A stretch of 64,000 bases of DNA from Silurus meridionalis (lineage: Eukaryota; Chordata; Actinopteri; Siluriformes; Siluridae), in the NCBI RefSeq assembly GCF_014805685.1, contig NC_060896.1:10194889-10258888 (forward strand). Reading direction: 5' to 3'. The notes beneath the pieces are model-generated. The model was not told where the DNA came from and did not search any database. It saw only the letters and a list, made by a program, of their open reading frames with translations. The position numbers and the translations under genes are program-made. Below are positions 46,640 through 58,485 of the stretch, piece by piece; position 1 is the stretch's first letter; the number at the start of each line of letters is the position of its first letter.

Positions 46640-47140
46640 AAACAAAAAACCCCACGCACCACTGGCACCCAACTACCTGCCATTAAGCACCTTTACCACA
46701 AAAGATGTCTGCACAGAGCTCACAACATCACCAAGGACAATTTACATCCCAGTAACAAACTGTTTAGCCTCCTTTCATAAAAAAAAAAAGAGATACAGGA
46801 ACATACGCACCAGAACCTGCAGGTCCAGGGACAGCTTTTTTCCATCCACAATCATACTACTGAACTCTACACTACACCGTTAGAACACGGTGTAAACATT
46901 GTGTATAACTTCTGTACAGTTGTACATACAATGTAAATATTGCATATTGTAAATCTGTATACCCCTCATTCTCTTCACATATTGTGCCTTATATACATCT
47001 GCATTTATATGTATGTGTATCTGTATATACACCTTACCTTACCGTATCCTGTATACTGCATCTATATATACCTTAAATACTGTATATCCTGTGTACTGTA
47101 TTTATATTAACCTTATATTACGGTATATCATGTATACTGC
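46640..47140 (+). mobile_element. LINE 3' fragment (RT C-terminus and 3' UTR)
   Basis: Frame at 46598-46780 contains RTTGTQLPAIKHLYHKRCLH and RAHNITKDNLHPSNKLFSLL, the extreme C-terminus of the same LINE type as 11494-11870. It continues after an A-run in another frame as RYRNIRTRTCRSRDSFFP (46793-46845). An AT-rich 3' UTR with repeated CTGTATA/TGTATACTG motifs follows and passes directly into a tetranucleotide microsatellite at 47142. Truncated and frameshifted. Confidence 0.75.
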
Positions 47141-47141
47141 A

Positions 47142-47260
<119 letters not shown>

Positions 47261-50200
47261 ATTCACCCTAACTGAATAACTCCTCCTGTAGTGTGTCTGT
47301 ATACACCTGTTTGATTGGTTGTGAAGTTTCCACAGAATGACCTACATAGATTAATATCCATAAAAATGTAATTCAGATTAAAGCATACTATATGTGTTAG
47401 AGACATTTAACTTGGGCATTCTTTAGGACTCCCTTTACTCCACTCAAAAATGCAAAATGACTTGACACAATGATTTCCTCAACTCTGATTTTATAAAGAA
47501 GCAGCGCATTTTACATTGCAAACCATATATTTAGAAGTGTGATGCTACCAGATAATTTCAATAAGAATTCCCTCCAAAAATTTGAATAAAAGGTGTTTAG
47601 ATATATACTTATGAACAATATCACCTATGGATCATTTCTAAAGATGTGTAGCCTAATTCATTCAAGCTACCACTTATTGGTGTTTACATGTTTATGAAAA
47701 AAATTGACCCCTAAAGGAAGAGGTTCTGTGAGGATATGTCAGGTTGTAGACATGGTCATCAGTAAGAAGCGTATTTTCTGCTAATCTGTAGTAGTCTTGT
47801 AAAAAAAAAAATTGCTTCCAGCAATAATTTTAAAGGGAATTAGCAACTGTCACTAAAATGTAATGGTACCTCCTGCTAAGTGAATAGTGCCAGTAATGAC
47901 CAGGGGAATCAGCACATTTTAAGCTGTATTGCCTCTAAACACCTAGAAATAACAACCTCCAATTTACCAGTGCTGAAGATTTACTTTGTGATACACTTCT
48001 ACATCAACTTCGCTATTTAGTTTTAGACGGATATCCTATTTCGAAAATATTTAGCAAATCCAAACTTGCATTACCTATCAAGAACAAACAGCACATGTTA
48101 GTTCTCATTTACATATTGCTTTCTCCACATGCTTTGACAAAATTCACACTATTCTTTTTTGTAAATAACTTCCCATACACCCACCAACTGCAAACACAAT
48201 TTCTCTGATTGCAAATGCAAATTAGTCCTCATTATTTTGGATGTTATTGAATGAGGCGCAAGTGTTTTATTTCGGTGTGTGACAGTTCTTCTCACAATAA
48301 AAAAAAAAAGAAAAGATATCCCACCTGTTTCAGTGAGCCAAAGCAGCCTTGTGTCTAAGTACTTTTGATTACTCGAAGAGCTCTTAAGCTTGCACTAACA
48401 TGTTAGGCTTACTTTCCCTTTTACATTGGGCACAGCCTCCCTCCCACTCCCACTCCTACACTCCATGGCCTTTGCAGTGTGTGGCAAAACCTCTGCAGAA
48501 CTTCTCACAAGATCTGTTCTCCATTGCAGAGCCATTACACATCCTGAGGGTGAACTGCAACACTCTATTAAGTAAACAGAAATAGATACTAATGCAGAAG
48601 TTTGGATGTTGAGTAAAAAGTTCGAGAATATGGAAATAGCAGTTTGGCAGGTCTCTCTGACTACAGGTGCCATGGAAACAGAGTCATGGCAAATGTACCT
48701 TTTTTAAACCCCATTTTTTAGCACTTGGGTTATGCAGCTTTCTTTAATCTTGGCCCTTATTTTGTTGGATTAAACAAGAATGTTATTTTAGAGTGGATGT
48801 CTGACATTAATTTCTTTTCAACAAAGTAATCAGACATTAAGTAACATTCGCATGAATAGGCATTTCTTTCTACAAAGAGACCGGATAGAAAAAAGTAGAA
48901 AGTGAAAATGTTAGAACATTTATTTCCATTTAAGTACAATGACAACAATAACAAATAACTACATTCCTGAGACAACTGTCTGTTGCTTTGTCCTTATATT
49001 GCATTGTGTGACTTGATTTCCCTGATGATGCAACCTGAGGAAAGTGTCAAATTCACATGAAAAATAGGCTATCGCTCTTTATCCATGACAGATCCAGATT
49101 TTCGGCAGGTGACAATGTATTTTGTCTATATAGCTGGCCAGAGCTGAATAACATGAGCATGTGTGATGGGTGGGGGGGCATACCACATGATCCATGCCTA
49201 TCGTGTTTGAATCATAGAGAAGCTGTTAGTCAAGGCTATGTGGAAAAGCTACACAGTGCTGCCTATAACACCCCTGATCCAGCTCATCACTTATCACAAT
49301 CGTAATGAGCCGGATCAGGTGTGATGTGAGAAAGGTAATCTCATAATTGTACAGGTCAGCTGAGAACCAATGATGTAGAAGCATCACTGAGAAAGTGCCA
49401 GAGTACAGTGTACCAAGGGCTCAATTACACACTTTAGTCTAGGTCAAATGAGACACAGACAGATGAGATCAACTTCATTTACGATCCAAGAGGCACAGAT
49501 TTCCTTTTAACTTTGAACTTTCTTTTCTGGTAACATGCTTGACTGAGTTCACTCATAATGATTGCCTATTGTAGCCATGAGATCATAGTGTATTTGATCA
49601 AAGAATAGTGTTAGCCCTAAATTACAATAAAGCCCTGAATTACCTCAGGCTTGCATGTGTAGAGACACTTTAAACCCACAAAAAATGTGTATAGTGGATT
49701 GTATCTTTAAATGATGAGTGTTGTCAGTGTTGAATAGTTTGCCTTAATATATTTGCAATATGGATCATTTATACATCGAAGTGATATAAACAGATCAATG
49801 TTATTAATATGCCACAGGTCTATTTCGGAACAGGTCTTGTTGGAACAGGTTTTTTACCAAATTGTTTTAAAAATTATAAAAAAAGAAAGCGAGAGAGAGT
49901 CTTTTTAAGAGACAGATATCACTGTGGTTGGTGTTGTACAGTACATGCAGCAAAGGCAATACAGTTTAGTTTTATTTTGATGCTTTCTTTAGAGATCTGA
50001 CATGCCCCAGAACATACAGCACATGCAAGATCTTATTAACATGCTGATTTCTACCCCTTCTTTCCACATTACGAAATGTACACAAATATAATTTTTTATT
50101 TAAATTCAAATTAACTGTTGCCTTTCATCTTCTACACACACAAATGATCAAAACCATGATCAAATCAAAAATTATGTGAAGTGTTTTCTCCACTTAGCAT

Positions 50201-52525
50201 CAGTAAATAATGATGGCTGTTGTGGATCAAATCAAACTAAATTAAACAATCGATAAAAATGCTAAAACTGTTACTCTAAATAACAGAGGTAAGGAAAAAA
50301 AAGCTATTTCTTTTACTCGTCATCAAGTTATGTACTAATGTGTCATAAAAGTGCTCCTAACAGCATGACTCATATAGTATTTTCATCTTGATAACACTGA
50401 CAAGATAAGGGAAAATGTCAATCATAGGTATCACTCATGTTCTTTCTAGAATTATGAAACTGTTAGTGTCAGGAATATTCCCAGAGACACAAACTACACT
50501 TTACATCCGCCACTCAATTATGTCATCTGTTTGTGCACCTGTTTCACATTCACAATCAGTAGCACTCGTATAAATATGCCAAACCTTTCGGCTTTTACCA
50601 CACCTTGTCTCTCGGTAGTTGTGTGTATTTATGTACACGTGTCATATATCATGTCATTTATAAATGTATATATGTACAGCATGTATAACATACACATATA
50701 AACAAAATTGATAAGTATGTAAAATGTAGTTGGTTGTTTAAGAAGGTTTACTTAAAAAAAGAATACACCAATGTGGCATAATTATAGCATATATTTACAT
50801 TTCATTATAAATTATTTATTTGCCACATCTCCTTTTAGGTAACTTGTGTGGGCTGTCTGTTTATCCTAATGTGTATTTTAACCACTGCATTTATAATTAA
50901 TAACAGTGTATAGGTGTTAAAATAAAAGAGACAATTTAAAGCAGACATTTAAACTAGTGGACCCTGAGGACTAGTCTGGGAAGCACTGACCTAAGGCATG
51001 GTACAGATGCATCTATATATACACTTAGATAAAGGCAAAAAATAATAAAAAGTAATAATAATAATAATGCATTGGTTGCAACGTCTTCATTGCTAACAGT
51101 GCCGGTCCCAGGACCAATCAAGAAGGAGACTGGGGGTCTCTATGGCATGCTTTAAGGGCCCTAATCTGAAAAATATTCCATCTTGTTGTGCCCCTGAAAT
51201 TCATTCAGAGTGCACCAAAGTCATGGCTGAGGCAGCATAAATCCCAACCTGAAGTTGCTGACACTTGGATATGTATTATTCATTCAGTTTTATCAAACCC
51301 TGAGATGTACAGTGCCGGTTTAGAGTAGAATGGGAAGTGAAGCTTCGGAAAGTACATCCCGACTCAGCTGCCTGACTGTATAGCGCACATCCTGTGATAG
51401 AGCTCTGCATGAAACAGCGACAACTTCGCACTTCCTTCAACTTCCTTCACCTAAAAAACAATTGCGCTTCTGATACATGCTGCTAATGCAAAAAATAAAA
51501 ATAAAAAATCTAAATGCTGCCCACTTAGATTGCTTTTGTCACAGTCAAGACTGTCAGTCGACCTGAAAAATTGCTTTTCGTTCTTTCATTTCCCCACATA
51601 AACTAACTCGTGCAAGGTTTTTTTTTGCTTCTCTCTAGAGAGCTGTCTGGAAATCACTTTTGACATTCAGAACTACGACAGTGGAAACTGTAAAAGGCTC
51701 ACTAAGTAATTAAGAGGCTTTTTCACTTGTGTCTGGAACTGCAATGGCATACTTGTCATCCCTGTCCCCCCAGGGGAACAAATAAACATACACGTGTCTT
51801 GACAAAAGAAAGACGCCATGGCAATTCAATGTGATTTAGTTGGAAACATTGGAGAAATACAGTTTCGGCAAGTCTTCGCTTTTATTCTGTCTGATTGTGC
51901 CTTGGGGTGCTTTATCAAAATCCATCCTGCCATCTGTTAAAGCAGCAGGGAATATGTCAAGGAAATTAAAATAATATTTTTTTATTAATTAATCAATACA
52001 AATAATAAAGAAAAACATTTACTTATAAACTGCTGTGTCTCACTGCACTCCTTCTCTCTGTTCCCTGTATTAGAAACACCTACATAACTTCTCAAGCACT
52101 CTAACTAGCCAATCATAAGGTAAAACACAAAACTATTCAAGTACAGACCACTTTAAACAAAGGCATGGTTGTTGCTGCCAGATAGACTGGTCTAAGCATT
52201 TCTTTGACAGTTAAGTTTTATACACAACACTTTATACAGAGTTTAATCAGAAATATGTGGAAAATAAAAAGTGAGCAACACTGCTGTAAGTGAAAATGCA
52301 GTGCAATGTCTTTTCAGACTGCTTCCAGCTGCCAGAAAGGCTGCAAGAACTTAAATAACCCCTCTCCAACTATGATGAGCGTAAATACATCTCAGGTGGC
52401 ACAGCACTCCAAACGCTGAGGCGGATGGGACAACATTAGACGTCAGAAAATAACATCAGAAGCGCTGGCTGGTGTGATGAATCTTCATATTTCTGTGATG
52501 TCATAATTTAACATTAGTATTAGTC
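47261..52525. other. 5.2 kb of intronic sequence, little recognised
   Basis: No exon. 49273-49326 has an imperfect palindrome (CCTGATCCAGCTCATCA ... GAGCCGGATCAGGTGTGA) typical of a dispersed teleost repeat. Frames at 48395-48673 and 49057-49305 lack domains. A few A-runs occur. Otherwise nothing seen. Confidence 0.4.
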
Positions 52526-52529
52526 CATA

Positions 52530-52715
52530 GATTTTTGTTAACAGTTTAGGCTGGCCTTGATGGTGTAATGTTATAATGGCACAATTATGGCCACAATTTA
52601 CCCAGCTTATAATGGCTACATGTTGTTGATTTCATGGCAAGATCTAAGGCTGTTTACTAAGTGACGGCACCGTATTCATAAGGTGTTACCAATAAAGTAG
52701 CCAATGAGTGTACAA
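52530..52715. repeat. Dispersed teleost DNA repeat terminus
   Basis: Ends with GGTGTTACCAATAAAGTAGC then CAATGAGTGTAC (52682-52713). This resembles the terminal motif (ACCTAATAAAGTGGC) of the family also recognised at 6320-6745. Confidence 0.5.
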
Positions 52716-53070
52716 GCATTAAAAAGCCCTTCTTTCAAGACTTTTTCCTATTTGCTTCTTTCGTTTTTTTGTTGGTTTACAAAACCATGGCATCGATCTT
52801 TTCACTATCAGCATGTTAGAACTCCTTTATTCGGCTGCAGCTCAGTAGGTGGGTTTAACAGACAATTAATAAACTCCTTTTATTTCCTAATAAACAGAGG
52901 CATAAAAAATTCTGAGCAATTCCTACCAGGCCTGTTAGAAATACTCTCAGCTCTGTTTAGTTTGGTAAAAATATATATATATACACATGCCTGTATACAT
53001 GTGTATAAATCTTATCATCTAAAAAGTTATTGAGGACACTTGTATGATTCTGTCAAGGGAGTGGAATAAT
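52716..53070. other. AT-rich sequence, nothing recognised
   Basis: The open frame at 52704-53033 has no domain and ends in a TATATA patch. Confidence 0.4.
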
Positions 53071-53074
53071 TAGT

Positions 53075-53335
53075 TCATTCACTCATTCAGCTTCAGAAAC
53101 CACTTTATCCTTGCAATGGATCCGGAACCTCTCTTGAGCTATCACAAGGAATCCATCCTAAATAAGATGCAATATCATTCACACTTAGGACAATTTCACA
53201 TATCCAATTCCCTAGCTAAGGTTTAGGGTGGTGGAATGAAATTGGAGAACCCACATGGACACAGAGAGTAAAACCTGATCTCAGGATCGATCTCTGGGGC
53301 TGTGAGGCGACAACACTATCCCCCGCACCACCATG
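53075..53335 (-). repeat. Dispersed teleost repeat, decayed (copy 2)
   Basis: Plus-strand text CTTCAGAAACCACTTTATCC, TGGATCCGGAACCTCTCTTG, CAGGATCGATCTCTGGGGCT and GTGAGGCGACAACACTATCC is the reverse of the family at 62900-63165. Confidence 0.65.
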
Positions 53336-55278
53336 CAGAGTGGATATAACTTGCGGTAATAAAACCCTTCTCCATCATCCCTGAAGAAATCATCTCACAT
53401 TCATCGGGAAACTTTCATTCCAGATCAATACCCAATCAAAGTCTTCATACCCCAAAGGAAAACATGCAGCATGCTCCTGAAACTAGGCAATCCTGTCACA
53501 TTCCTACAGCAGTGCACTCTCTAAAGCACTCATTTGGTTTATTTATGATAAATTCATTGTTCAAACAAGCTGCGCTGATGCAATTTGTACAAAAATCAGC
53601 ACTAGTAGGCAGCTGGTGGCATCGACCCTGAACAATCTCCAATATGAGTTTGGCGATCACGCTTGTCTTCACACATCCATATCATCCTATATACTGAGTG
53701 AGGGGTTTAAGACAGGAAGAAGTATTAGCGTGGTTGAGATGGACTGTAGAGGGGGTTGGAGGACGAAAACTGAAAAGCGATCTTGACAGCTTTGGTTCTT
53801 TTTACCAAGCCTTTCTTTTAGCTGAGTGTCATATCTGACATCTGAACTGACATACAAAAACTGGAAGACTCAAAGTTTCTGGATTTAAATAGATGACAGC
53901 AGGCTAAAAATCCTGATTCCATATCCAGCATGTTTCCTGTAAAAAAAGAAAAATCTAGAAAAACTCCTCTGACAAAATTATTTAGCAGCCTTTAGTGCTA
54001 TAAGATGCCCTGAGTGCATGAATTAGTGTGAACTTGTGCAAGCATTTCTATATGTTCTCACTTCCCTCTATCTCCACTATATGATGTCACATTTCTCTTC
54101 ATGCTCCAGCACTTCCTGGGGGAGTGCTTAATCCGTAGGTGGTGCCAAACAGCCAGGAAAAAAAGCTGAGAGTGTGAAAACCTTAGCAAGCTTCAGTGAA
54201 GCATTAAAGGCCTCCTTCCCCACAGCACAGACCAGTTAAACCTCTGTACCTGTGGGAGACAGGATGCTTTATACCTCTTTCCTGACCTGCCATGCTGATG
54301 AAATTATGTACTACCTTCACTTCAAAGTTAAGACCAGGCAATTGGAATATTATCTCTCTCAAGACTGCTCTTCTCTTTCCATTTCATCCGGAACCTTTTA
54401 AAGAGTCGTCGCAGGGACTTCGGTCCACGTTTAATCTAGTTATCTTGTCTGGGAACATTCCAGTGAAACAATAAAGAAGGATAAATGTAAAGTGGAAAGT
54501 AGGAACTGGAAAGAGCCTTTAAAAAGGTTCAGGGCATCAGAGACATGTAACATAGGGACTAAAAGGGACAGGCGGATAGGATTCTCATTATACATCTCTC
54601 CAATTTTTTTTTCTCTTTTTCTTCACTCTCTGGAAAAGGAAAGGGGTAGGTTAATCGAGTACATGTTCAGCGCTCTGGTGGATACTGGGACAAAAAAAAA
54701 AGAATAGAAAGTCTCTAATAGATTAGCAGTGGCCGTGTAGCGAAACCCCCGCAGGGAGAGACCCATGGAACGAGTGCTCACATCTTGCACAGTGAGCTTG
54801 CTTGATTGTCGTCAGCTAGTCTGGGAGTCCCTCTGCCATTTGCATTAGCACTCACCCAGGACCATCAAGGAAAGAGACTAAAAGTGAAAAAAAAGGGAAT
54901 CAAAAGGGGGAGAGTTTATCTGAGTGGACGATAATGATGCAATTTGATTGTAAAGTGAAGCAGGCCACCCCATCAAACTCACTGATTTGATTTACATCCA
55001 AATAGTAAACTATATTCAGATGAAGAAAAATTTAAAGAGAATGGAATCCTAATCTAAAGAAGTGGAAAAATAAACCAAATACTGATGAACTTTGAATACT
55101 GAAATATAGTTGCATGAATGGCTCAGTGCTCATCAGATTTAATGTTCATTGCAGTTACTTTAGCCACATTTGAATCTTGATAGTAGTGAATAAGATTGTA
55201 AGCTTATATTGAGGGTATGAACAGACCCCTGGCTGTGCTGAAGTTTTCTTTCTGTCCTCACTAACAGCCCACCAGCTG
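53336..55278. other. Intronic sequence, no gene recognised
   Basis: 54720-54900 is high-complexity and repeat-free, a candidate for conservation testing. Frames at 54292-54707 have no domain. Confidence 0.35.
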
Positions 55279-55325
55279 TGTATATATATATGTGTGTGTG
55301 TGTGTGAGTGTGTGTGTGTGTATGT

Positions 55326-55382
<57 letters not shown>
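55279..55382. repeat. (TA)n(TG)n microsatellite
   Basis: Short TA run then TG run with GAG, TATG and ATTG interruptions. Confidence 0.97.
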
Positions 55383-55383
<1 letters not shown>

Positions 55384-55752
55384 TATGACACGTTTAAAAC
55401 GTGAACACACTCAAGAACAATCAAGACGAGACTGCCTCCGGGCGGGAGTAATTCCGTTAACGTCAAGTAAAATTCTGCCATGCCAAAGAATCTAAGGAAG
55501 AGTTCAGATATTTATGACACAATAGAGGACTTTTACAGATGCAGAGATGCCCAACCAGAAAATCCTATCAGAGAGACAGAGAATCTTTACCACAAAATCC
55601 CTATTGCACTGGTTTTCAAGATGTTTCCCAAAAGCACCTGGTAGCCTACATTAGGTCTGTGAGTCTCCTGCCAAACACATTCCATTTATTTAAGTCTTAA
55701 TGCTTAAATAAGAGAATAAGAAGTGTTTATGTTTCATACAACAGCAATAAGA

Positions 55753-55772
55753 ACACACACACACACACACAA
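55753..55772. repeat. Short (CA)n run
   Basis: About 9 CA units, 5 bp outside the left end of the next transposon. Confidence 0.9.
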
Positions 55773-55777
55773 GTATA

Positions 55778-57338
55778 CAGGGAGTGCAGAATTATTAGGC
55801 AAGTTGTATTTTTGAGGATTAATTTTATTTGAGGATTTAATTTGAACAACAACCATGTTCTCAATGAACACAAAAAACTCATTAATATCAAAGCTGAATA
55901 TTTTTGGAAGTAGTTTTTAGTTTTAGCTATTTTAGGGGGATATCTGTGTGTGCAGGTGACTATTACTGTGCATAATTATTAGGCAACTTAACAAAAAACA
56001 AATTCATACCCATTTCAATTATTTATTTTTACCAGTGAAACCAATATAACATCTCAACATTCACAAATATACATGTCTGACATTCAAAAACCAAACAAAA
56101 ACAAATCAGTGACCAATATAGCCACCTTTCTTTGCAAGGACACTCAAAAGCCTGCCATCCATGGATTCTGTCAGTGTTTTGATCTGTTCACCATCAACAT
56201 TGCGTGCAGCAGCAACCACAGCCTCCCAGACACTGTTCAGAGAGGTGTACTGTTTTCCTCCTTGTAAATCGCACATTTGATGATGGACCACAGGTTCTCA
56301 ATGGGGTTCAGATCAGGTGAACAAGGAGGCCATATCATTAGATTTTCTTCTTTTATACCCTTTCTTGCCAGCCACGCTGTGGAGTACTTGGACGTGTGTG
56401 ATGGAGCATTGTCCTGCATGAAAATCATGTTTTTCTTGAAGGATGCAGACTTCTTCCTGTACCACTGCTTGAAGAAGGTGTCTTCCAGAAACTGGCAGTA
56501 GGACTGGGAGTTCAGCTTGACTCCATCCTCAACCCGAAAAGGCCCCACAAGCTCATCTTTGATGATACCAGCCCAAACCAGTACTCCACCTCCACCTTGC
56601 TGGCGCCTGAGTCGGACTGGAGCTCTCTGCCCTTTACCAATCCAGCCACGGGCCCATCCATCTGGCCCATCAAGACTCACTCTCATTTCATCAGTCCATA
56701 AAACCTTAGAAAAATCAGTCTTGAGATATTTCTTGGCCCAGTCTTGACGTTTCAGCTTGTGTGTCTTGTTCAGTGGTGGTCGACTTTCTGCCTTTCTTAC
56801 CTTGGCCATGTCTCTGAGTATTGCACACCTTGTGCTTTTGGGCACTCCAGTGATGTTGCAGCTCTGAAATATGGCCAAACTGGTGGCAAGTGGCATCTTG
56901 GCAGCTGCACGCTTGACTTTTCTCAGTTCACGGGCAGTTATTTTGCGCCTTGGTTTTCCACACGCTTCTTGCGACCCTGTCGACTATTTTGAATGAAACG
57001 CTTGATTGTTCGATGATCACGCTTCAGAAGCTTGGCTATTTTAAGACTGCTGCATCCCTCTGCAATATATCTCACTATTTTTGACTTTTCTGAGCCTGTC
57101 AAGTCCTTCTTTTGACCCATTTTGCCAAAGGAAAGGAAGTTGCCTAATAATTATGCACACCTGATATAGGGTGTTGATGTCATTAGACCACACCCCTTCT
57201 CATTACAGAGATGCACATCACCTAATATGCTTAATTGGTAGTAGGCTTTCCAGCCTATACAGCTTGGAGTAAGACAACATGCATAACGAGGATGATGTGG
57301 TCAAAATACTCATTTGCCTAATAATTCTGCACTCCCTG
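55778..57338 (-). mobile_element. Tc1-superfamily transposon with DD37E transposase (1561 bp, TRT-like)
   Basis: Ends are CAGGGAGTGCAGAATTATTA and its inverse, flanked by TA at 55776-55777 and 57339-57340. Each arm also has an inner copy of the core TGCATAATTATTAGGCAACT (about 55968-55988 and, inverted, about 57137-57160), giving a roughly 210-bp IR/DR arrangement in which outer and inner repeats are conserved but the sequence between is not. The transposase lies on the minus strand. Spacing D-37-E matches the TRT family described from fish, frogs and lampreys; assignment to TRT is from recall. Confidence 0.93.
56106..57120 (-). pseudogene. DD37E Tc1-type transposase with two frameshifts
   Basis: About 338 codons over three frames. 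Frame one, from 57120: MGQKKDLTGSEKSKIVRYIA, AKLLKRDHRTIKRFIQNSR (helix-turn-helix) to about 56955. Frame two, to about 56262: ITARELRKVKRAAAKMPLAT, then KVLWTDEMRV (first Asp), MQDNAPSHTSK (second Asp) and [12 protein letters not shown] (Glu). Frame three: GGKQYTSLNSVWEAV to KKGGYIGH and stop at 56106. Counting gives 37 residues between the second Asp and Glu. No internal stop codon is seen apart from those caused by the two frameshifts (near 56955 and 56260), so this copy died recently and all catalytic residues remain. Confidence 0.92.
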
Positions 57339-57340
57339 TA

Positions 57341-58365
57341 TATATCTACTTTAAGCAAAAAGTAAAGTAAAAATATATATGAAGATGTGAGTTTGGACCA
57401 CTACTTGAAACAAATATGTAGAATATGCTAAAAATATGTTTCATTAAAGGAATCAGCAACCGCAAAAGATTACGTGCGGACGTGCTTGGCTGTGTTTACC
57501 TGGACTTTCTGTCCTGCTTTTTATAGGCATTTCCAACTCACTCCACCCCCGTCTCAGTCATTTCAGAAAAAAAATAATAGAATAAACTTTGGTAGTGTTT
57601 TTCCATGATGGAGAAACGAATTACTGCCTATGGAACCGCACGTGAAATTAGCCACATTACTCCTGCACAGGTATTAATAAACGAAGCCTGTGTTAAAGTG
57701 GTTTAAACGTCTAGTTTTCTGTAATAAATAAAGTAGATGACATTTTTTTTTCTGTAGAAAGCCACCTTCACAAAAATTTATGAGATTCTACCTAAAGACC
57801 ATGCAGTTCTGCATTGCAGATAATAATGCAAAATATCTTACATTACTGGTGGTGGTCAGCTTAGAAGCTAATGAAAGTTCATTACAAAGAAAGCCAGGAT
57901 AGCAAAGACACTTTTAACCATTCACACAGCAGAAAATCAGAATCAATTTTTAACTACCGGTAGTTAGCTGCCTAGGAGTTAGTTAATGATGTCAAGTGGT
58001 TAACATAGATTCTGAATAGTAAACAAAAAAACACTTTGGAGCTCATTACAATATAAATCAGGATAGCAATGGCACTCTTCACCATTGCTATGAATAAATA
58101 GAACACATTTAATGTGTTGATAGTGTTATAAATTGACAATGAGTTGACTGATAGGGCAACAGCACTCGTCAGATGAAAATGCCAGCACCAGGAGACTCAG
58201 TAGTTTGATGCCTTTTCTTGCAAAAAATACTGAGCAATGCAATAAATGAATATCAGCTATGCCAAGGGGAGAAAAATCTGTAGTTTGTACTTATAGGTGC
58301 TTGTTATTAATGATCTTCCCAGCTGCAAATCTGGGAAAATCCAAGCACTAAAATCCAAGTACTAC
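57341..58365. other. AT-rich intronic sequence, nothing recognised
   Basis: No exon or named repeat identified. Confidence 0.4.
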
Positions 58366-58369
58366 CTAG

Positions 58370-58485
58370 CCACCATTCCTGGGCTCTTGAGCAAAGCCTA
58401 TAACACTCAACTGCTTAGCTGTATAAATAAGAGAATTACAAGTCGCTCTGGATAAGGGCGTCTGCCAAATGTCCTAAATGAAATT
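58370..58485 (+). mobile_element. SINE copy, 5'-truncated, L2-type tail
   Basis: Contains GGGCTCTTGAGCAAAGCC, ATTACAAGTCGCTCTGGAT and AAGGGCGTCTGCCAAATGTC, collinear with 7625-7700. The tRNA head is missing or decayed. Confidence 0.8.
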
